In this document: positions 25,915 to 34,964 of the stretch, one piece after another
Layout: every line of letters starts with the position of its first letter
How positions within the stretch are numbered: position 1 is the stretch's first letter
Source: Candidatus Omnitrophota bacterium
GTDB taxonomy: Bacteria > Omnitrophota > 4484-213
Reading direction: 5' to 3'
Assembly (NCBI GenBank): GCA_003645805.1
Contig: QNCL01000001.1
Coordinates: 1 to 64,000, forward strand
Length of the DNA stretch: 64,000 bases
The notes under the pieces: generated by a model
Seen by the model: only the letters and a program-made list of their open reading frames with translations
The model's database searches: none
Told to the model about the DNA's origin: nothing
Translations under genes and position numbers: made by a program

Positions 25915-26405
25915 GCATAGAAGGAAGTATACGCATCGGTTTTGGTTATGATATTCATCCTCTCCGAAGAGGAAGAAAGTTGATTTTGGCAGGAGTAGAG
26001 ATTCCTTCTGAACTGGGATTAGAAGGACACTCCGATGCTGATGTGCTTGTCCATTCCATTTGTGACGCACTTTTAGGAAGCGGAGGATTGGCAGACATTG
26101 GAGAGCATTTTCCTAATAGCGATGAAAGGTTAAAAGGGGTTAGTAGTCTATCTCTACTGAAGAAAGTAAGGGAGATGATAGAAAAGGAAGGTTGGAGCAT
26201 AGAGAATATAGATAGCAGTATAATCACCGAAAAACCCAATCTTTCTCCTTTTAAGGAAAGGATGCGAGAGAATATCGCGCGAGTTCTCCGACTCTCTTTA
26301 TCCTGTGTAAACATCAAAGCAGGTAGCAATGAAGGTCTGGGAGCAATTGGAAAAGGAGAAGGAATCTGCGCTTATGCAGTAGTTTTGATAAGAAGAAAAA
26401 GATGA
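25911..26405 (+). CDS. ispF: 2-C-methyl-D-erythritol 2,4-cyclodiphosphate synthase
   Basis: Next-but-one MEP step after IspD. The zinc ligands are visible in YDIHPL (D14, H16) and GHSDADVLVH (H40-H48); the SNEGLGAIGKGEGI block closes the protein. The length of 164 residues is standard. Overlaps ispD and cysE by four bases on each side. Confidence 0.95.
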   Translation: MSIEGSIRIGFGYDIHPLRRGRKLILAGVEIPSELGLEGHSDADVLVHSICDALLGSGGLADIGEHFPNSDERLKGVSSLSLLKKVREMIEKEGWSIENIDSSIITEKPNLSPFKERMRENIARVLRLSLSCVNIKAGSNEGLGAIGKGEGICAYAVVLIRRKR

Positions 26406-27136
26406 TTATCTCTATTATCCTCTCTTATCTATTTGTTGCTTTTTTCTTATTGGTGGTTGTTGCTTTTCTTCTCATCAATCTCTTTTTCAAAGAGGATATT
26501 GAAGTGGTCTTTGAACGCGACCCTGCAGCCCGTTCGCGCCTTGAGGTTATTCTTACTTATCCAGGACTACATGCTATCGTTCTATATCGTCTTGCTCACT
26601 ATCTTTACAGAAAGAATGTTCCTCTCTTGCCTCGCTTTATCTCTCACTTAAGCCGATTCCTTACCGGGATAGAGATTCATCCCGCGGCTCGGATTGGAAA
26701 AAGGTTTTTTATTGACCATGGAATGGGAATAGTTATTGGGGAGACAACCGTAATCGGAGACAATGTTAGTTTGTATCAAGGAGTGACCTTGGGAGGCACA
26801 GGAAAAGAGAAAGGGAAAAGGCATCCTACAATTGGCAACAATGTGGTTGTCTCGGCAGGAGCAAAGATCTTGGGCAACATTACTATCGGTGACAATGTCA
26901 ATATAGGGGCAAATGCTGTAGTAATAAGATCTGTTCCTTCTAACTGCACTGTGGTAGGGGTTCCTGGAAGAATGGCTAAGAAAGAAGGGAAGCGAATACC
27001 CGGAATAAACTTAGACCACACCAATCTTCCTGATCCATTAACAGAAAGATTGGAAAGATTGCAGCGAGAGATTGATCTGGTAGAGAAACATTTAGAGGAG
27101 TGGAAGGAGAAGGAAAAGGAGAAAAAGGGAGGTTAA
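26402..27136 (+). CDS. cysE: Serine O-acetyltransferase with N-terminal membrane segment
   Basis: Makes O-acetylserine for cysteine synthesis. The left-handed beta-helix carries the hexapeptide region IEIHPAARIGKRFFIDHGMG and GNNVVVSAGAKILGNITIG. ERDPAARSRLEV marks the start of the usual short EpsC-type enzyme. Here it is preceded by a stretch of about 28 hydrophobic residues (3-28) that looks like a membrane anchor. This extension is unusual; the ATG overlaps ispF and no better internal ATG removes it, although an in-frame internal ttg/gtg could. The C-terminal tail (about 215-244) is charged and coiled-coil-like. Confidence 0.9.
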   Translation: MIISIILSYLFVAFFLLVVVAFLLINLFFKEDIEVVFERDPAARSRLEVILTYPGLHAIVLYRLAHYLYRKNVPLLPRFISHLSRFLTGIEIHPAARIGKRFFIDHGMGIVIGETTVIGDNVSLYQGVTLGGTGKEKGKRHPTIGNNVVVSAGAKILGNITIGDNVNIGANAVVIRSVPSNCTVVGVPGRMAKKEGKRIPGINLDHTNLPDPLTERLERLQREIDLVEKHLEEWKEKEKEKKGG

Positions 27137-27144
27137 AAGCAAAA

Positions 27145-27183
27145 AGGCTTCAAACGAAGGGAATTTCACCCCTTTTTGAGCCT
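27145..27183 (+). terminator. Hairpin between cysE and cysS
   Basis: Left arm aggct-(t)-caaa-(cg)-aaggg, loop about aatttcac, right arm cccttttttgagcct-like; about 14 base pairs with two small bulges. It is followed by ctgttta, a weak U-run. It could be an intrinsic terminator for cysE or an attenuator for cysS. Confidence 0.4.
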
Positions 27184-27202
27184 CTGTTTATACCTTTGGT
27201 TT

Positions 27203-28606
27203 ATGCTTTATCTCTATAACACTTTTTCTCGGCAAAAGGAGAGATTTGTGCCTCTTAAACAGGGAGAGGTAAGGATATACACCTGTGGTCCCACAGTCTA
27301 TGACTATGCCCATATAGGAAATTTTCGCGCCTATATCTTTGCCGACCTTCTCAGGCGTTATCTTAAATACAAAGGATATAAAGTCTTTCAGGTAATGAAT
27401 ATCACCGATGTAGATGATAAAACAATTAAAGGAGCGAGGGAAAAGAAAGTTGACCTGAAGGTGTTTACTCAGAGATATATTCAGGCGTTCTTTGAGGACA
27501 TAAAGACCTTGAATATTGAGAAAGTAGAGGTATATCCCCGAGCGACCGAGCATATCAAAGAGATGGTGGAATTGATAAAGGTGCTGTTAGAGAAAGGGTT
27601 TGCCTATAAGAAAGGAGATTCAATATACTTTAGAATCTGCAAATTCAACAGATATGGCAAACTTTCCCGTATGCCTATAACTACTACCAGGAGAGAGATA
27701 AGAGAAGAAGATAGAGATGAGTATGCCAAAGAGAATCCTTGCGATTTTGTGCTGTGGAAAGCGAAAAAAGAAGCAGAGCCTTTCTGGAAGACAGAGATAG
27801 GAGAAGGGAGGCCAGGGTGGCATATTGAGTGCTCGGCAATGGCAATGAAGTACTTAGGAGAGAGTTTTGATATCCATACGGGTGGAGAGGATAACATTTT
27901 TCCTCACCATGAGAACGAAATTGCCCAAAGTGAGTGTGCCACCGGAAAGAGGTTTGTTCGCTATTGGTTGCACTGTAAATTTTTATTGGTAAATAATGAA
28001 AAAATGGCAAAGTCTAAAGGAAACTTTTATACCTTACGGGATCTCTTAAATAAAGGTTACAACCCTCTGGCAATAAGATTTCTCCTTTTATCTGTCCACT
28101 ATCGACATACCTTAAACTTCACCGAAAATGCTCTAAGGCAAGCAGAGGAGACATTGAAAAGGCTAAACGACTTCTGTTTTAATATCGGGGATTATAAAGC
28201 CCGCCTCTGCCCATCCTTTAGAAAAGATAGTTTTCTGCAGAGGATAAAGAGAGCAAAAGAAGAGTTTGAGCAGGCAATGGATGATGACTTGAATATTTCT
28301 TCCGCCTTATCTGCTCTGTTTACTCTCATCAGGGAGGTGAATACCTTAATGAGCAAAGGAGAGATAGGAAGAGAGGAGGTGGAAGAAGTAGAGGGATGGC
28401 TGAGAAAGGTTAATCAGATCTTGGGGGTGCTGAGATTTGAGCAAGCAGAGATTGGTAAAGAGGAGAGAGAGTTGATCAAACAAAGAGAAGAAGCGCGAAA
28501 AAGAAGAGATTTTGTTTTAGCAGATAGAATAAGAGAAGAACTAAAGAAAAGAGGGATTATTGTAGAGGATACAAGAGAAGGGGAGCGTTGGAAGAAAAAC
28601 TCTTGA
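27203..28606 (+). CDS. cysS: Cysteinyl-tRNA synthetase
   Basis: Class Ia synthetase. C28 in YTCGPTVYD and the HIGN motif (37-40), ECSAMAMKYLG and HHENEIAQSE provide the zinc and active-site residues, and KMAKS (267-271) is the second signature. From ATG 27203 it has 467 residues, as usual; a TTG at 27176 upstream is inside the hairpin and unneeded. It follows cysE, a common pairing, and its tRNA substrate gene is at 16.8 kb. The TGA stop is embedded in the -35 of the following tRNA promoter. Confidence 0.95.
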   Translation: MLYLYNTFSRQKERFVPLKQGEVRIYTCGPTVYDYAHIGNFRAYIFADLLRRYLKYKGYKVFQVMNITDVDDKTIKGAREKKVDLKVFTQRYIQAFFEDIKTLNIEKVEVYPRATEHIKEMVELIKVLLEKGFAYKKGDSIYFRICKFNRYGKLSRMPITTTRREIREEDRDEYAKENPCDFVLWKAKKEAEPFWKTEIGEGRPGWHIECSAMAMKYLGESFDIHTGGEDNIFPHHENEIAQSECATGKRFVRYWLHCKFLLVNNEKMAKSKGNFYTLRDLLNKGYNPLAIRFLLLSVHYRHTLNFTENALRQAEETLKRLNDFCFNIGDYKARLCPSFRKDSFLQRIKRAKEEFEQAMDDDLNISSALSALFTLIREVNTLMSKGEIGREEVEEVEGWLRKVNQILGVLRFEQAEIGKEERELIKQREEARKRRDFVLADRIREELKKRGIIVEDTREGERWKKNS

Positions 28607-28630
28607 CAAAGAGAAAAAGGTGTGTATAAT
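28603..28630 (+). promoter_or_regulatory. Sigma-70-type promoter for the initiator tRNA
   Basis: TTGACA at 28603-28608, a 16-base spacer and TATAAT at 28625-28630: both hexamers are perfect. The -35 contains the cysS TGA stop. The tRNA begins 13 bases after the -10. It may also serve dnaE downstream. Confidence 0.8.
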
Positions 28631-28643
28631 AGTATATTGCTGA

Positions 28644-28718
28644 TGCGGGGTGGAGCAGTGGTAGCTCGTTAGGCCCATAACCTAAAGGTCAGAGGTTCGA
28701 ATCCTCTCCCCGCTACCA
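28644..28718 (+). tRNA. Initiator-type tRNA-Met (CAT) with unusual features
   Basis: The body closely matches bacterial tRNA-fMet (gcggggTGGAGCAG, GTAGCTCGT, ccccgc). Positions 1 and 72 are both U, an unpaired end like the C1:A72 mismatch of E. coli, and the A11:U24 pair is present, both initiator hallmarks. The anticodon stem is ttagg/cctaa, so two and not three G:C pairs lie next to the loop. The loop reads cccataa, so position 33 is C in place of the nearly universal U. Discriminator A and encoded CCA. Elongator Met and tRNA-Ile2 bodies do not fit. Confidence 0.85.
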
Positions 28719-28755
28719 AAAGTAGATAATCCTTCCAATTCTCCCGCCTGATAAA

Positions 28756-31700
28756 GTGCTTCACGCACATTTTGCTCATCTGCACATTCATAGTCAATAT
28801 AGCCTCCTTGATGGTATGTGTAAGCTCCCAGACTTAATCAAAAGGAGTATAGAGTTAAGATTTCCTGCTCTGGCTATCACTGATCATGGAAATATGTTTG
28901 GGGCTATTGAATTCTATCAGGAGGCAATGAAGCAAGGGATAAAGCCAATTATTGGCTATGAAGCATATCTTGCTCCTGAGAGCAGATTTAGCAGAGACCC
29001 TGAGGAAGAGAAGAGGGGACGGGCGCACCTTACTTTGCTGGTAAAGAATATGCAGGGATATAAGAACTTGGTTAAATTAGCCACCTCTGCCTATCTGGAA
29101 GGTTTTTATTACAAACCGCGTATAGACAAAGAGATCTTAAGCCAGTACTCTGAGGGTTTAATCGCCTTAAGTGGTTGCTTGAAAGGAGAGGTTGCTCGCT
29201 ATATCTTGGAAAACAAAGTAGATAAAGCAAAGAAGGTAATCGGGGAGTATCAGGATATATTTGGTAAGGATAATTTCTATTTAGAGATTCAGGATCAGTT
29301 TCTTCCCGAACAGAAAAAGGTAAACAAAGCACTTGTTAAGATAAGCAAAGAACTGGATATAGAACTGGTGGCTACCAATGATGTGCATTACTTACACAAA
29401 GCAGATAGTTATAGCCATGAAATTCTCCTCTGTATTCAGACACAAACTACCTTAAACGACCCTAAGCGGATGCGTTTTTCCACCAATGAGTTTTATCTAA
29501 AGAGTGAAGAGGAGATGAAATACCTCTTCTCTGAGATTCCTGAAGCCTTAACCAATACCCTTAAGATTGTAAACAGATGCAATTTAGAATTTGATTTTAC
29601 CAAGAGATATATGCCTACCTTTCCCCTTCCCGAGGGAAAAACAGATAAGGAGTATCTTCGCGAACTCTGTGAGCAGAGGTTAAAAGAGAGGTTTAAAGAG
29701 GTAGATGAGAGGGTTATTCAAAGGATGGAGAAGGAACTTAAAGTAATCAATGAATGTGGATATGCATCTTATCTACTCATTGTGCAAGATTTTATCAACT
29801 TTGCCAAAAGAAATAATATTGCGGTTGGCCCGGGAAGAGGATCAGTAGCAGGGAGCCTGGTTGCTTATATCTTGGGCATCACAGATATCAATCCTTTAAA
29901 GTACAACCTTCTCTTTGAGAGATTTTTGAATTATGAGCGAATATCAATGCCCGATATTGACATTGACTTCTGCTATCAACGGCGCGATGAGGTAATTGAT
30001 TATGTTACCCGGAAGTATGGAAAAGAGAATGTTTCTCAGATAATCACCTTTGGTACAATGGCTGCGCATGGAGTAATTCGTGATGTGGGAAGAGTGTTAG
30101 GGATGCCTTATGCAGAAGTGGACAGAATTGCCAAGTTGGTGCCTTTGAGTTTGAATATTACTATTGAGGAAGCGCTTTATCAGGAACCGCGCCTGAAAGA
30201 ACTTTACGAGCAAGACAAGAATGTGAGACATCTAATAGATGTCTCCAAGGGCTTGGAGGGATTGGTGCGTCATGCTTCTACCCATGCTGCTGGGATTGTG
30301 ATCTCCAGAGAGCAGTTAAGCAATATCGTTCCTTTGTTCAAAAGCCCGGATGGAAAAATAGCCACGCAGTATTCTATGCTTTCCTTGGAGAAGGTAGGGT
30401 TGCTCAAGATGGATTTCTTAGGTCTACGCACCTTGACGGTGATCAGTAAGACTATAGAAAACATAAAGAAATTTCTGCACAAAGAGATAGAGATTGAGAA
30501 GATTCCTTTTGAGGACAAAAAGACTTACCAGCTCCTTTCGCGAGCAAAGTCTATTGGGGTGTTTCAGTTGGAGAGTGAAGGGATGCGTGATCTGCTCAGG
30601 AGAATTGAACCGCAGAATTTTGAGGATATCATTGCCATCCTTGCTCTACATCGCCCAGGTCCGTTGGGAAGCGGAATGATTGATGAGTTTATAAAAAGAA
30701 AACATAATCCCCGCCTGATTAAATATGACCATCCTCAATTGGAATCTATCTTAAAAGAAACCTACGGGATTATTCTTTATCAGGAGCAGATAATGCAGAT
30801 TGTGCATAAACTGGCAGGATTTAGTTTAACCCAAGCAGATTTGCTCAGAAGAGCAATAAGTAAGAAGATTCCCGAGGTTATCGAGCAACAAAAAGAGGCT
30901 TTTATTAAAGGGTGTGAGAAGAATGGGGTTAGAAGGAATATAGCCGAGAAAGTCTTTAATCTCATTGAATACTTTGCGGGATATGGCTTTAATAAAAGCC
31001 ATAGCACCGCTTATGCCTTTATCTCCTATCGCACCGCCTATTTGAAGGCAAACTATCCAGTGCAATTTATGGCCGCTTTACTTACCAGTGAAGAAGAAAA
31101 TACAGATAAGGTGGCTGAGTATGTGGGAGAGTGCAGAAAGATGAGGATAAAAGTTTTACCTCCCGACATTCAGCACTCCTTTGCAGAATTTACCGTAGAG
31201 AAAGGAGGAATAAGATATGGATTGTTAGCCATAAAGAATGTAGGAAGAGGAGCGATTGAGTCCATCGTCAAAGCCAGAGAGAAAGGAAAGTTTAAGTCTT
31301 TAGAGGATTTCTGTCAGCGTGTAGACTTGAGACTGGTGAACAAAAAGGTAATTGAAAGTTTGATAAAGTGTGGAGCACTCGATTGCTTTTCCCTTCCTCG
31401 TGCCCAGTTAATCGTGAATTTAGAAAGCGCTCTGCAAAGAGCAAGTTGTCTACAAAAAGACAGAGCAAAAGGGCAATTATCCTTCTTTGATCAACTTTCC
31501 CCCTCTTCTGGGCAAACTAACAAGAAGCAGAAGGAGAGGGTGGAGATAAGGGAGTGGCCGCATAATCAACTATTAGCGTTTGAGAAAGAACTTTTGGGCT
31601 TCTACTTCTCTGGACATCCTTTGGCAAGATATGAGCAGATGCTAAAGCGTTATTCTATCTCTCTAACTCAGTTAAATAGATATACTGAGAATGAAGCGAT

Positions 31701-32223
31701 TCTGTTAGGAGGAATTATCTCCAAGATTAAGCAAATCAATACCAAACGAGGAGAAAAGATGGCTTTTATTAGTCTGGAAACCTCAGAAGGAGAAGTAGAG
31801 GTAATCCTTTTTCCTAAGATATTTAATAAAGCCCTTGGCTATGTCAAGATAGACAATCCTGTCTTTGTATATGGAAGGATAACGGTAAAGGACAATGAGC
31901 ATAAGGTAATTGCAGAGGAGATAACCCCCCTTCATCAGGTCTATCAGAAATATACCTCAGCCCTCTCTTTGAGGTTGGAGGCAGATGCAGATAGTTTTCT
32001 TCTTGAGCAGGTTAAGCAGATTCTTTCTGCTCATCGAGGGAATGTACCTGTCTACCTGACCTTTCTCTCTCCCAAAGGGAGATGGACGATCAATTCCTCT
32101 TTGACTATCCAACCTAAAGAGGAACTCTTTTTGGAACTTGAGCAACTCTTGGGAGAAGAGAGAGTAAGGGTGGAAACAAAATTGGGAGTAAAAAATGCAA
32201 AAGGGATTAAGAGAAGTGGATAA
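28756..32223 (+). CDS. dnaE: DNA polymerase III alpha subunit
   Basis: Replicative DNA polymerase, DnaE1 type, 1155 residues. The N-terminal PHP domain begins at LHIHSQYSLLDG (about 9-20). The catalytic aspartates are in PDIDIDF (399-405), followed by the thumb/fingers region with GYGFNKSHSTAYAFISY and a C-terminal OB-fold (about 980-1060). The first in-frame start is GTG 28756; no closer ATG precedes the PHP domain and no Shine-Dalgarno is evident. Its 3' end overlaps glyA by 29 bases. Confidence 0.96.
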   Translation: MLHAHFAHLHIHSQYSLLDGMCKLPDLIKRSIELRFPALAITDHGNMFGAIEFYQEAMKQGIKPIIGYEAYLAPESRFSRDPEEEKRGRAHLTLLVKNMQGYKNLVKLATSAYLEGFYYKPRIDKEILSQYSEGLIALSGCLKGEVARYILENKVDKAKKVIGEYQDIFGKDNFYLEIQDQFLPEQKKVNKALVKISKELDIELVATNDVHYLHKADSYSHEILLCIQTQTTLNDPKRMRFSTNEFYLKSEEEMKYLFSEIPEALTNTLKIVNRCNLEFDFTKRYMPTFPLPEGKTDKEYLRELCEQRLKERFKEVDERVIQRMEKELKVINECGYASYLLIVQDFINFAKRNNIAVGPGRGSVAGSLVAYILGITDINPLKYNLLFERFLNYERISMPDIDIDFCYQRRDEVIDYVTRKYGKENVSQIITFGTMAAHGVIRDVGRVLGMPYAEVDRIAKLVPLSLNITIEEALYQEPRLKELYEQDKNVRHLIDVSKGLEGLVRHASTHAAGIVISREQLSNIVPLFKSPDGKIATQYSMLSLEKVGLLKMDFLGLRTLTVISKTIENIKKFLHKEIEIEKIPFEDKKTYQLLSRAKSIGVFQLESEGMRDLLRRIEPQNFEDIIAILALHRPGPLGSGMIDEFIKRKHNPRLIKYDHPQLESILKETYGIILYQEQIMQIVHKLAGFSLTQADLLRRAISKKIPEVIEQQKEAFIKGCEKNGVRRNIAEKVFNLIEYFAGYGFNKSHSTAYAFISYRTAYLKANYPVQFMAALLTSEEENTDKVAEYVGECRKMRIKVLPPDIQHSFAEFTVEKGGIRYGLLAIKNVGRGAIESIVKAREKGKFKSLEDFCQRVDLRLVNKKVIESLIKCGALDCFSLPRAQLIVNLESALQRASCLQKDRAKGQLSFFDQLSPSSGQTNKKQKERVEIREWPHNQLLAFEKELLGFYFSGHPLARYEQMLKRYSISLTQLNRYTENEAILLGGIISKIKQINTKRGEKMAFISLETSEGEVEVILFPKIFNKALGYVKIDNPVFVYGRITVKDNEHKVIAEEITPLHQVYQKYTSALSLRLEADADSFLLEQVKQILSAHRGNVPVYLTFLSPKGRWTINSSLTIQPKEELFLELEQLLGEERVRVETKLGVKNAKGIKRSG

Positions 32224-33454
32224 GGAGATCTTTGAGGCAATTGAGGAGGAGAAAAAAAGACAGGAGAGGAATATAGAGTTGATTGCCTCAGAGAACTTTG
32301 TAAGTCGGGCGGTATTGGAAGCCCAAGGTTCGGTGCTCACAAATAAATACGCTGAGGGCTATCCGGGAAGAAGATGGTATGGAGGGTGTCAATTTGTAGA
32401 TGTGGCTGAGGCTTTAGCCATTGAGCGAGCAAAAATTTTGTTTAACGCAGAGTATGTAAATGTTCAACCTCATTCAGGGGCACAAGCAAATATGGCTGTC
32501 TATTTTGCGATTCTGAATCCGGGAGATAAACTCTTGGCGATGAGTTTAGCCCATGGAGGTCATCTTACCCATGGCCATAGCCTTAACTACTCCGGTAAAT
32601 ACTTCCAGATTATTCCCTATGGAGTGAGCAAGGAAAATGAGAGGATTGATTATGAAGAGTTAGAGAAGTTGGCGATAAAGAACAAGCCCAAAATGATTTT
32701 AGTGGGAGCCTCTGCCTATCCCCGCATAATTGACTTTAAAAGGGTAAGACAAATTGCGGATAAGGTGGGCGCTTTTATGATGGCTGATGTAGCCCATATT
32801 GCGGGATTGATAGTAGCAGGAATTCACCCCAATCCTGTGCCTTATGCAGATTTTGTTACTACCACTACCCACAAGACCCTGCGAGGCCCGCGCGGAGGAA
32901 TGATTTTGGCACGCAAGGAGTTTGCTAAGAAAATTGACAGTGCAGTGTTTCCCGGAATTCAAGGAGGGCCTTTGATGCATATCATTGCTGCCAAAGCGGT
33001 TGCTTTTAAAGAGGCTTTGAGTGAGGAGTTCAAGGAATATCAAAAGCAGATTGTAAAGAATGCACAAACTCTGGCTGAAGAATTGAAAGAACGGGGTTAT
33101 CGTATTGTTTCCGGAGGGACAGATAATCATCTCTTATTAGTGGATGTATTCACCAGTCGAGGGATAACCGGAAAAGAGGCAACCGAAGCCCTGGATAAAG
33201 CAAGGATTACTGTAAACAAAAACCTGATTCCTTTTGACCGCCAGAGTGCATTTTTAGCCAGCGGAATTCGCATAGGCACGCCCGCAGTAACTACAAGAGG
33301 AATGAAAGAAAGAGAGATGCGCGAGATTGCTCGCTTGATAGACTGCGTGCTCAGCAATATCAAGGATGAACAAGTAATCCTTCGCACAAGAAAAAAGGTG
33401 GAGGAGTTGATAGAGGATTTTCCCTTGTATAAACAGAGAAATATGGTAAAATAA
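32195..33454 (+). CDS. glyA: Serine hydroxymethyltransferase
   Basis: Interconverts serine and glycine with transfer of a one-carbon unit to tetrahydrofolate. SENFVSRAVLEAQGS, EGYPGRRWYGGC and the PLP lysine in TTTHKTLRGPRGG (about residue 226) are clear; the length is 419. The ATG lies inside dnaE, in a different frame. Confidence 0.96.
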   Translation: MQKGLREVDKEIFEAIEEEKKRQERNIELIASENFVSRAVLEAQGSVLTNKYAEGYPGRRWYGGCQFVDVAEALAIERAKILFNAEYVNVQPHSGAQANMAVYFAILNPGDKLLAMSLAHGGHLTHGHSLNYSGKYFQIIPYGVSKENERIDYEELEKLAIKNKPKMILVGASAYPRIIDFKRVRQIADKVGAFMMADVAHIAGLIVAGIHPNPVPYADFVTTTTHKTLRGPRGGMILARKEFAKKIDSAVFPGIQGGPLMHIIAAKAVAFKEALSEEFKEYQKQIVKNAQTLAEELKERGYRIVSGGTDNHLLLVDVFTSRGITGKEATEALDKARITVNKNLIPFDRQSAFLASGIRIGTPAVTTRGMKEREMREIARLIDCVLSNIKDEQVILRTRKKVEELIEDFPLYKQRNMVK

Positions 33455-33503
33455 TATGTCCGTTTAATTAGAAACTTTTCCTTTTGTTTTTATTTAAAGG
33501 GTT

Positions 33504-33956
33504 ATGCGTCCGGACTGGGATGAGTACTTTTTGAGTTTGGTAAAGATGGTGGCTACCCGCTCTACCTGTCGCCGGCGGCAAGTAGGAGCGCTTTTGGTTA
33601 AAGATAAACGGATAATTGCCAGCGGATATAACGGAGCACCTTCAGGAATGGCTCATTGTCTGGACATAGGTTGTTTGCGGGATCAATTAGCCATCCCTTC
33701 AGGAGAACGGCAGGAACTCTGTCGCGGTCTCCATGCAGAGATGAATGTGGTTATCCAAGCGGCTATTTATGGAATAAGCACAAAGGGTTCTACCCTTTAC
33801 TGCACAAACTATCCCTGTATCCTGTGCGCTAAGATACTTATCCAGGCAGGAATAAAAAGGATAGTTTATATTGCCGATTACCCTGATCAGGAGGCAAAAA
33901 CCTTGCTGGAGAAAGCGGGAATTAAGGTAGAGCAAGCCTTTAAGGAGAGAAACTGA
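33504..33956 (+). CDS. Deoxycytidylate deaminase family (ComEB-like)
   Basis: A 150-residue zinc deaminase, probably dCMP to dUMP, feeding thymidylate synthesis together with tmk. The N-terminus RPDWDEYFLSLV leads to RRRQVGALLVKD and GYNGAPSGMAHC. Zinc and catalytic residues are H77 and E79 (HAEMN) and C105/C108 (PCILC). The extra cysteine/histidine cluster between 52 and 78 matches the dCMP-deaminase zinc insertion. Preceded by 49 T-rich bases with no clear signal. Confidence 0.9.
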   Translation: MRPDWDEYFLSLVKMVATRSTCRRRQVGALLVKDKRIIASGYNGAPSGMAHCLDIGCLRDQLAIPSGERQELCRGLHAEMNVVIQAAIYGISTKGSTLYCTNYPCILCAKILIQAGIKRIVYIADYPDQEAKTLLEKAGIKVEQAFKERN

Positions 33957-33959
33957 GGG

Positions 33960-34964
33960 ATGAAAAAGGTTGTTTTAAGTGGAGTTGCTCCTACAGGGAC
34001 ACTAACCATAGGTAATTATCTGGGAGCATTGAAAAACTGGAAAGAGATGCAAAAAGACTATGATTGTCTGTTTATGATAGTGGATATGCACGCTATCACA
34101 GTGCGTCAAGATCCCTCCAGTTTATATAATCGTTGCATTTCTTTTGCTACCCAATACCTTGCTTGTGGAATAGACCCTCAAGAGAGCACAATATTTATCC
34201 AATCCTCTGTGAGTGCTCATTCAGAGTTAGCCTGGATCTTAAGTTGTTTCACCCACCTCGGGGAGCTAAACAGAATGACCCAATTCAAAAGCAAAGCAAA
34301 AAGATACTCAAGCAATATCAATGCGGGTCTTTATACCTATCCTGTGCTGATGGCTGCAGATATCCTGCTTTATCAAACAGATATTGTGCCTATTGGAGAG
34401 GATCAGAAACAGCATCTGGAGTTAACCAGAGATATTGCCCAGAGGTTTAATAATCTCTATGGAGAGGTCTTTAAACTCCCTGAGCCTTATATCTCCCAGA
34501 TGGGAGCGAGGATAATGAGTTTGCTTGATCCTACACGCAAGATGGATAAATCTGATTCTAATCCCAATAACTACATTGCTTTATTAGATGAGCCCGATGT
34601 GGTTCGAAAGAAGATTAGACACGCCGTTACCGATTCCGGTTCAGAAATAAGAGTGGATGAGAGAAAACCGGGAATAAGTAATCTTCTCACCATCTACTCT
34701 TGTTTATCTGAGCAGCCTGTGAGCAAACTGGAGGAGAGGTTTGCAGAAAAGGGTTATGCGTCTTTTAAAGAAGAATTGGCTGAACTAATCATTCAAACTC
34801 TTAAACCCATTCAGAAAGAATACAGGAGACTAATGGATAATAGAGACTATGTAATCGACCTTCTGCAAGAAGGAGCAAAAAAAGCAAGGACAAGAGCGGA
34901 GAGGACGCTGAGGGAGGTAAAGAAAAGAATAGGTTTTCTTTATCTAACTCAGGATCAACAATGA
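33960..34964 (+). CDS. trpS: Tryptophanyl-tRNA synthetase
   Basis: Class Ic synthetase of 334 residues. The HIGH-type motif is in PTGTLTIGNYLGALKNW (11-27) and the KMSKS-type motif is KMDKS (194-198). GEDQKQHLELTRDIAQRFN is typical. Its stop overlaps scpA by four bases; the trpS-scpA-scpB order is common in bacteria. Confidence 0.95.
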   Translation: MKKVVLSGVAPTGTLTIGNYLGALKNWKEMQKDYDCLFMIVDMHAITVRQDPSSLYNRCISFATQYLACGIDPQESTIFIQSSVSAHSELAWILSCFTHLGELNRMTQFKSKAKRYSSNINAGLYTYPVLMAADILLYQTDIVPIGEDQKQHLELTRDIAQRFNNLYGEVFKLPEPYISQMGARIMSLLDPTRKMDKSDSNPNNYIALLDEPDVVRKKIRHAVTDSGSEIRVDERKPGISNLLTIYSCLSEQPVSKLEERFAEKGYASFKEELAELIIQTLKPIQKEYRRLMDNRDYVIDLLQEGAKKARTRAERTLREVKKRIGFLYLTQDQQ

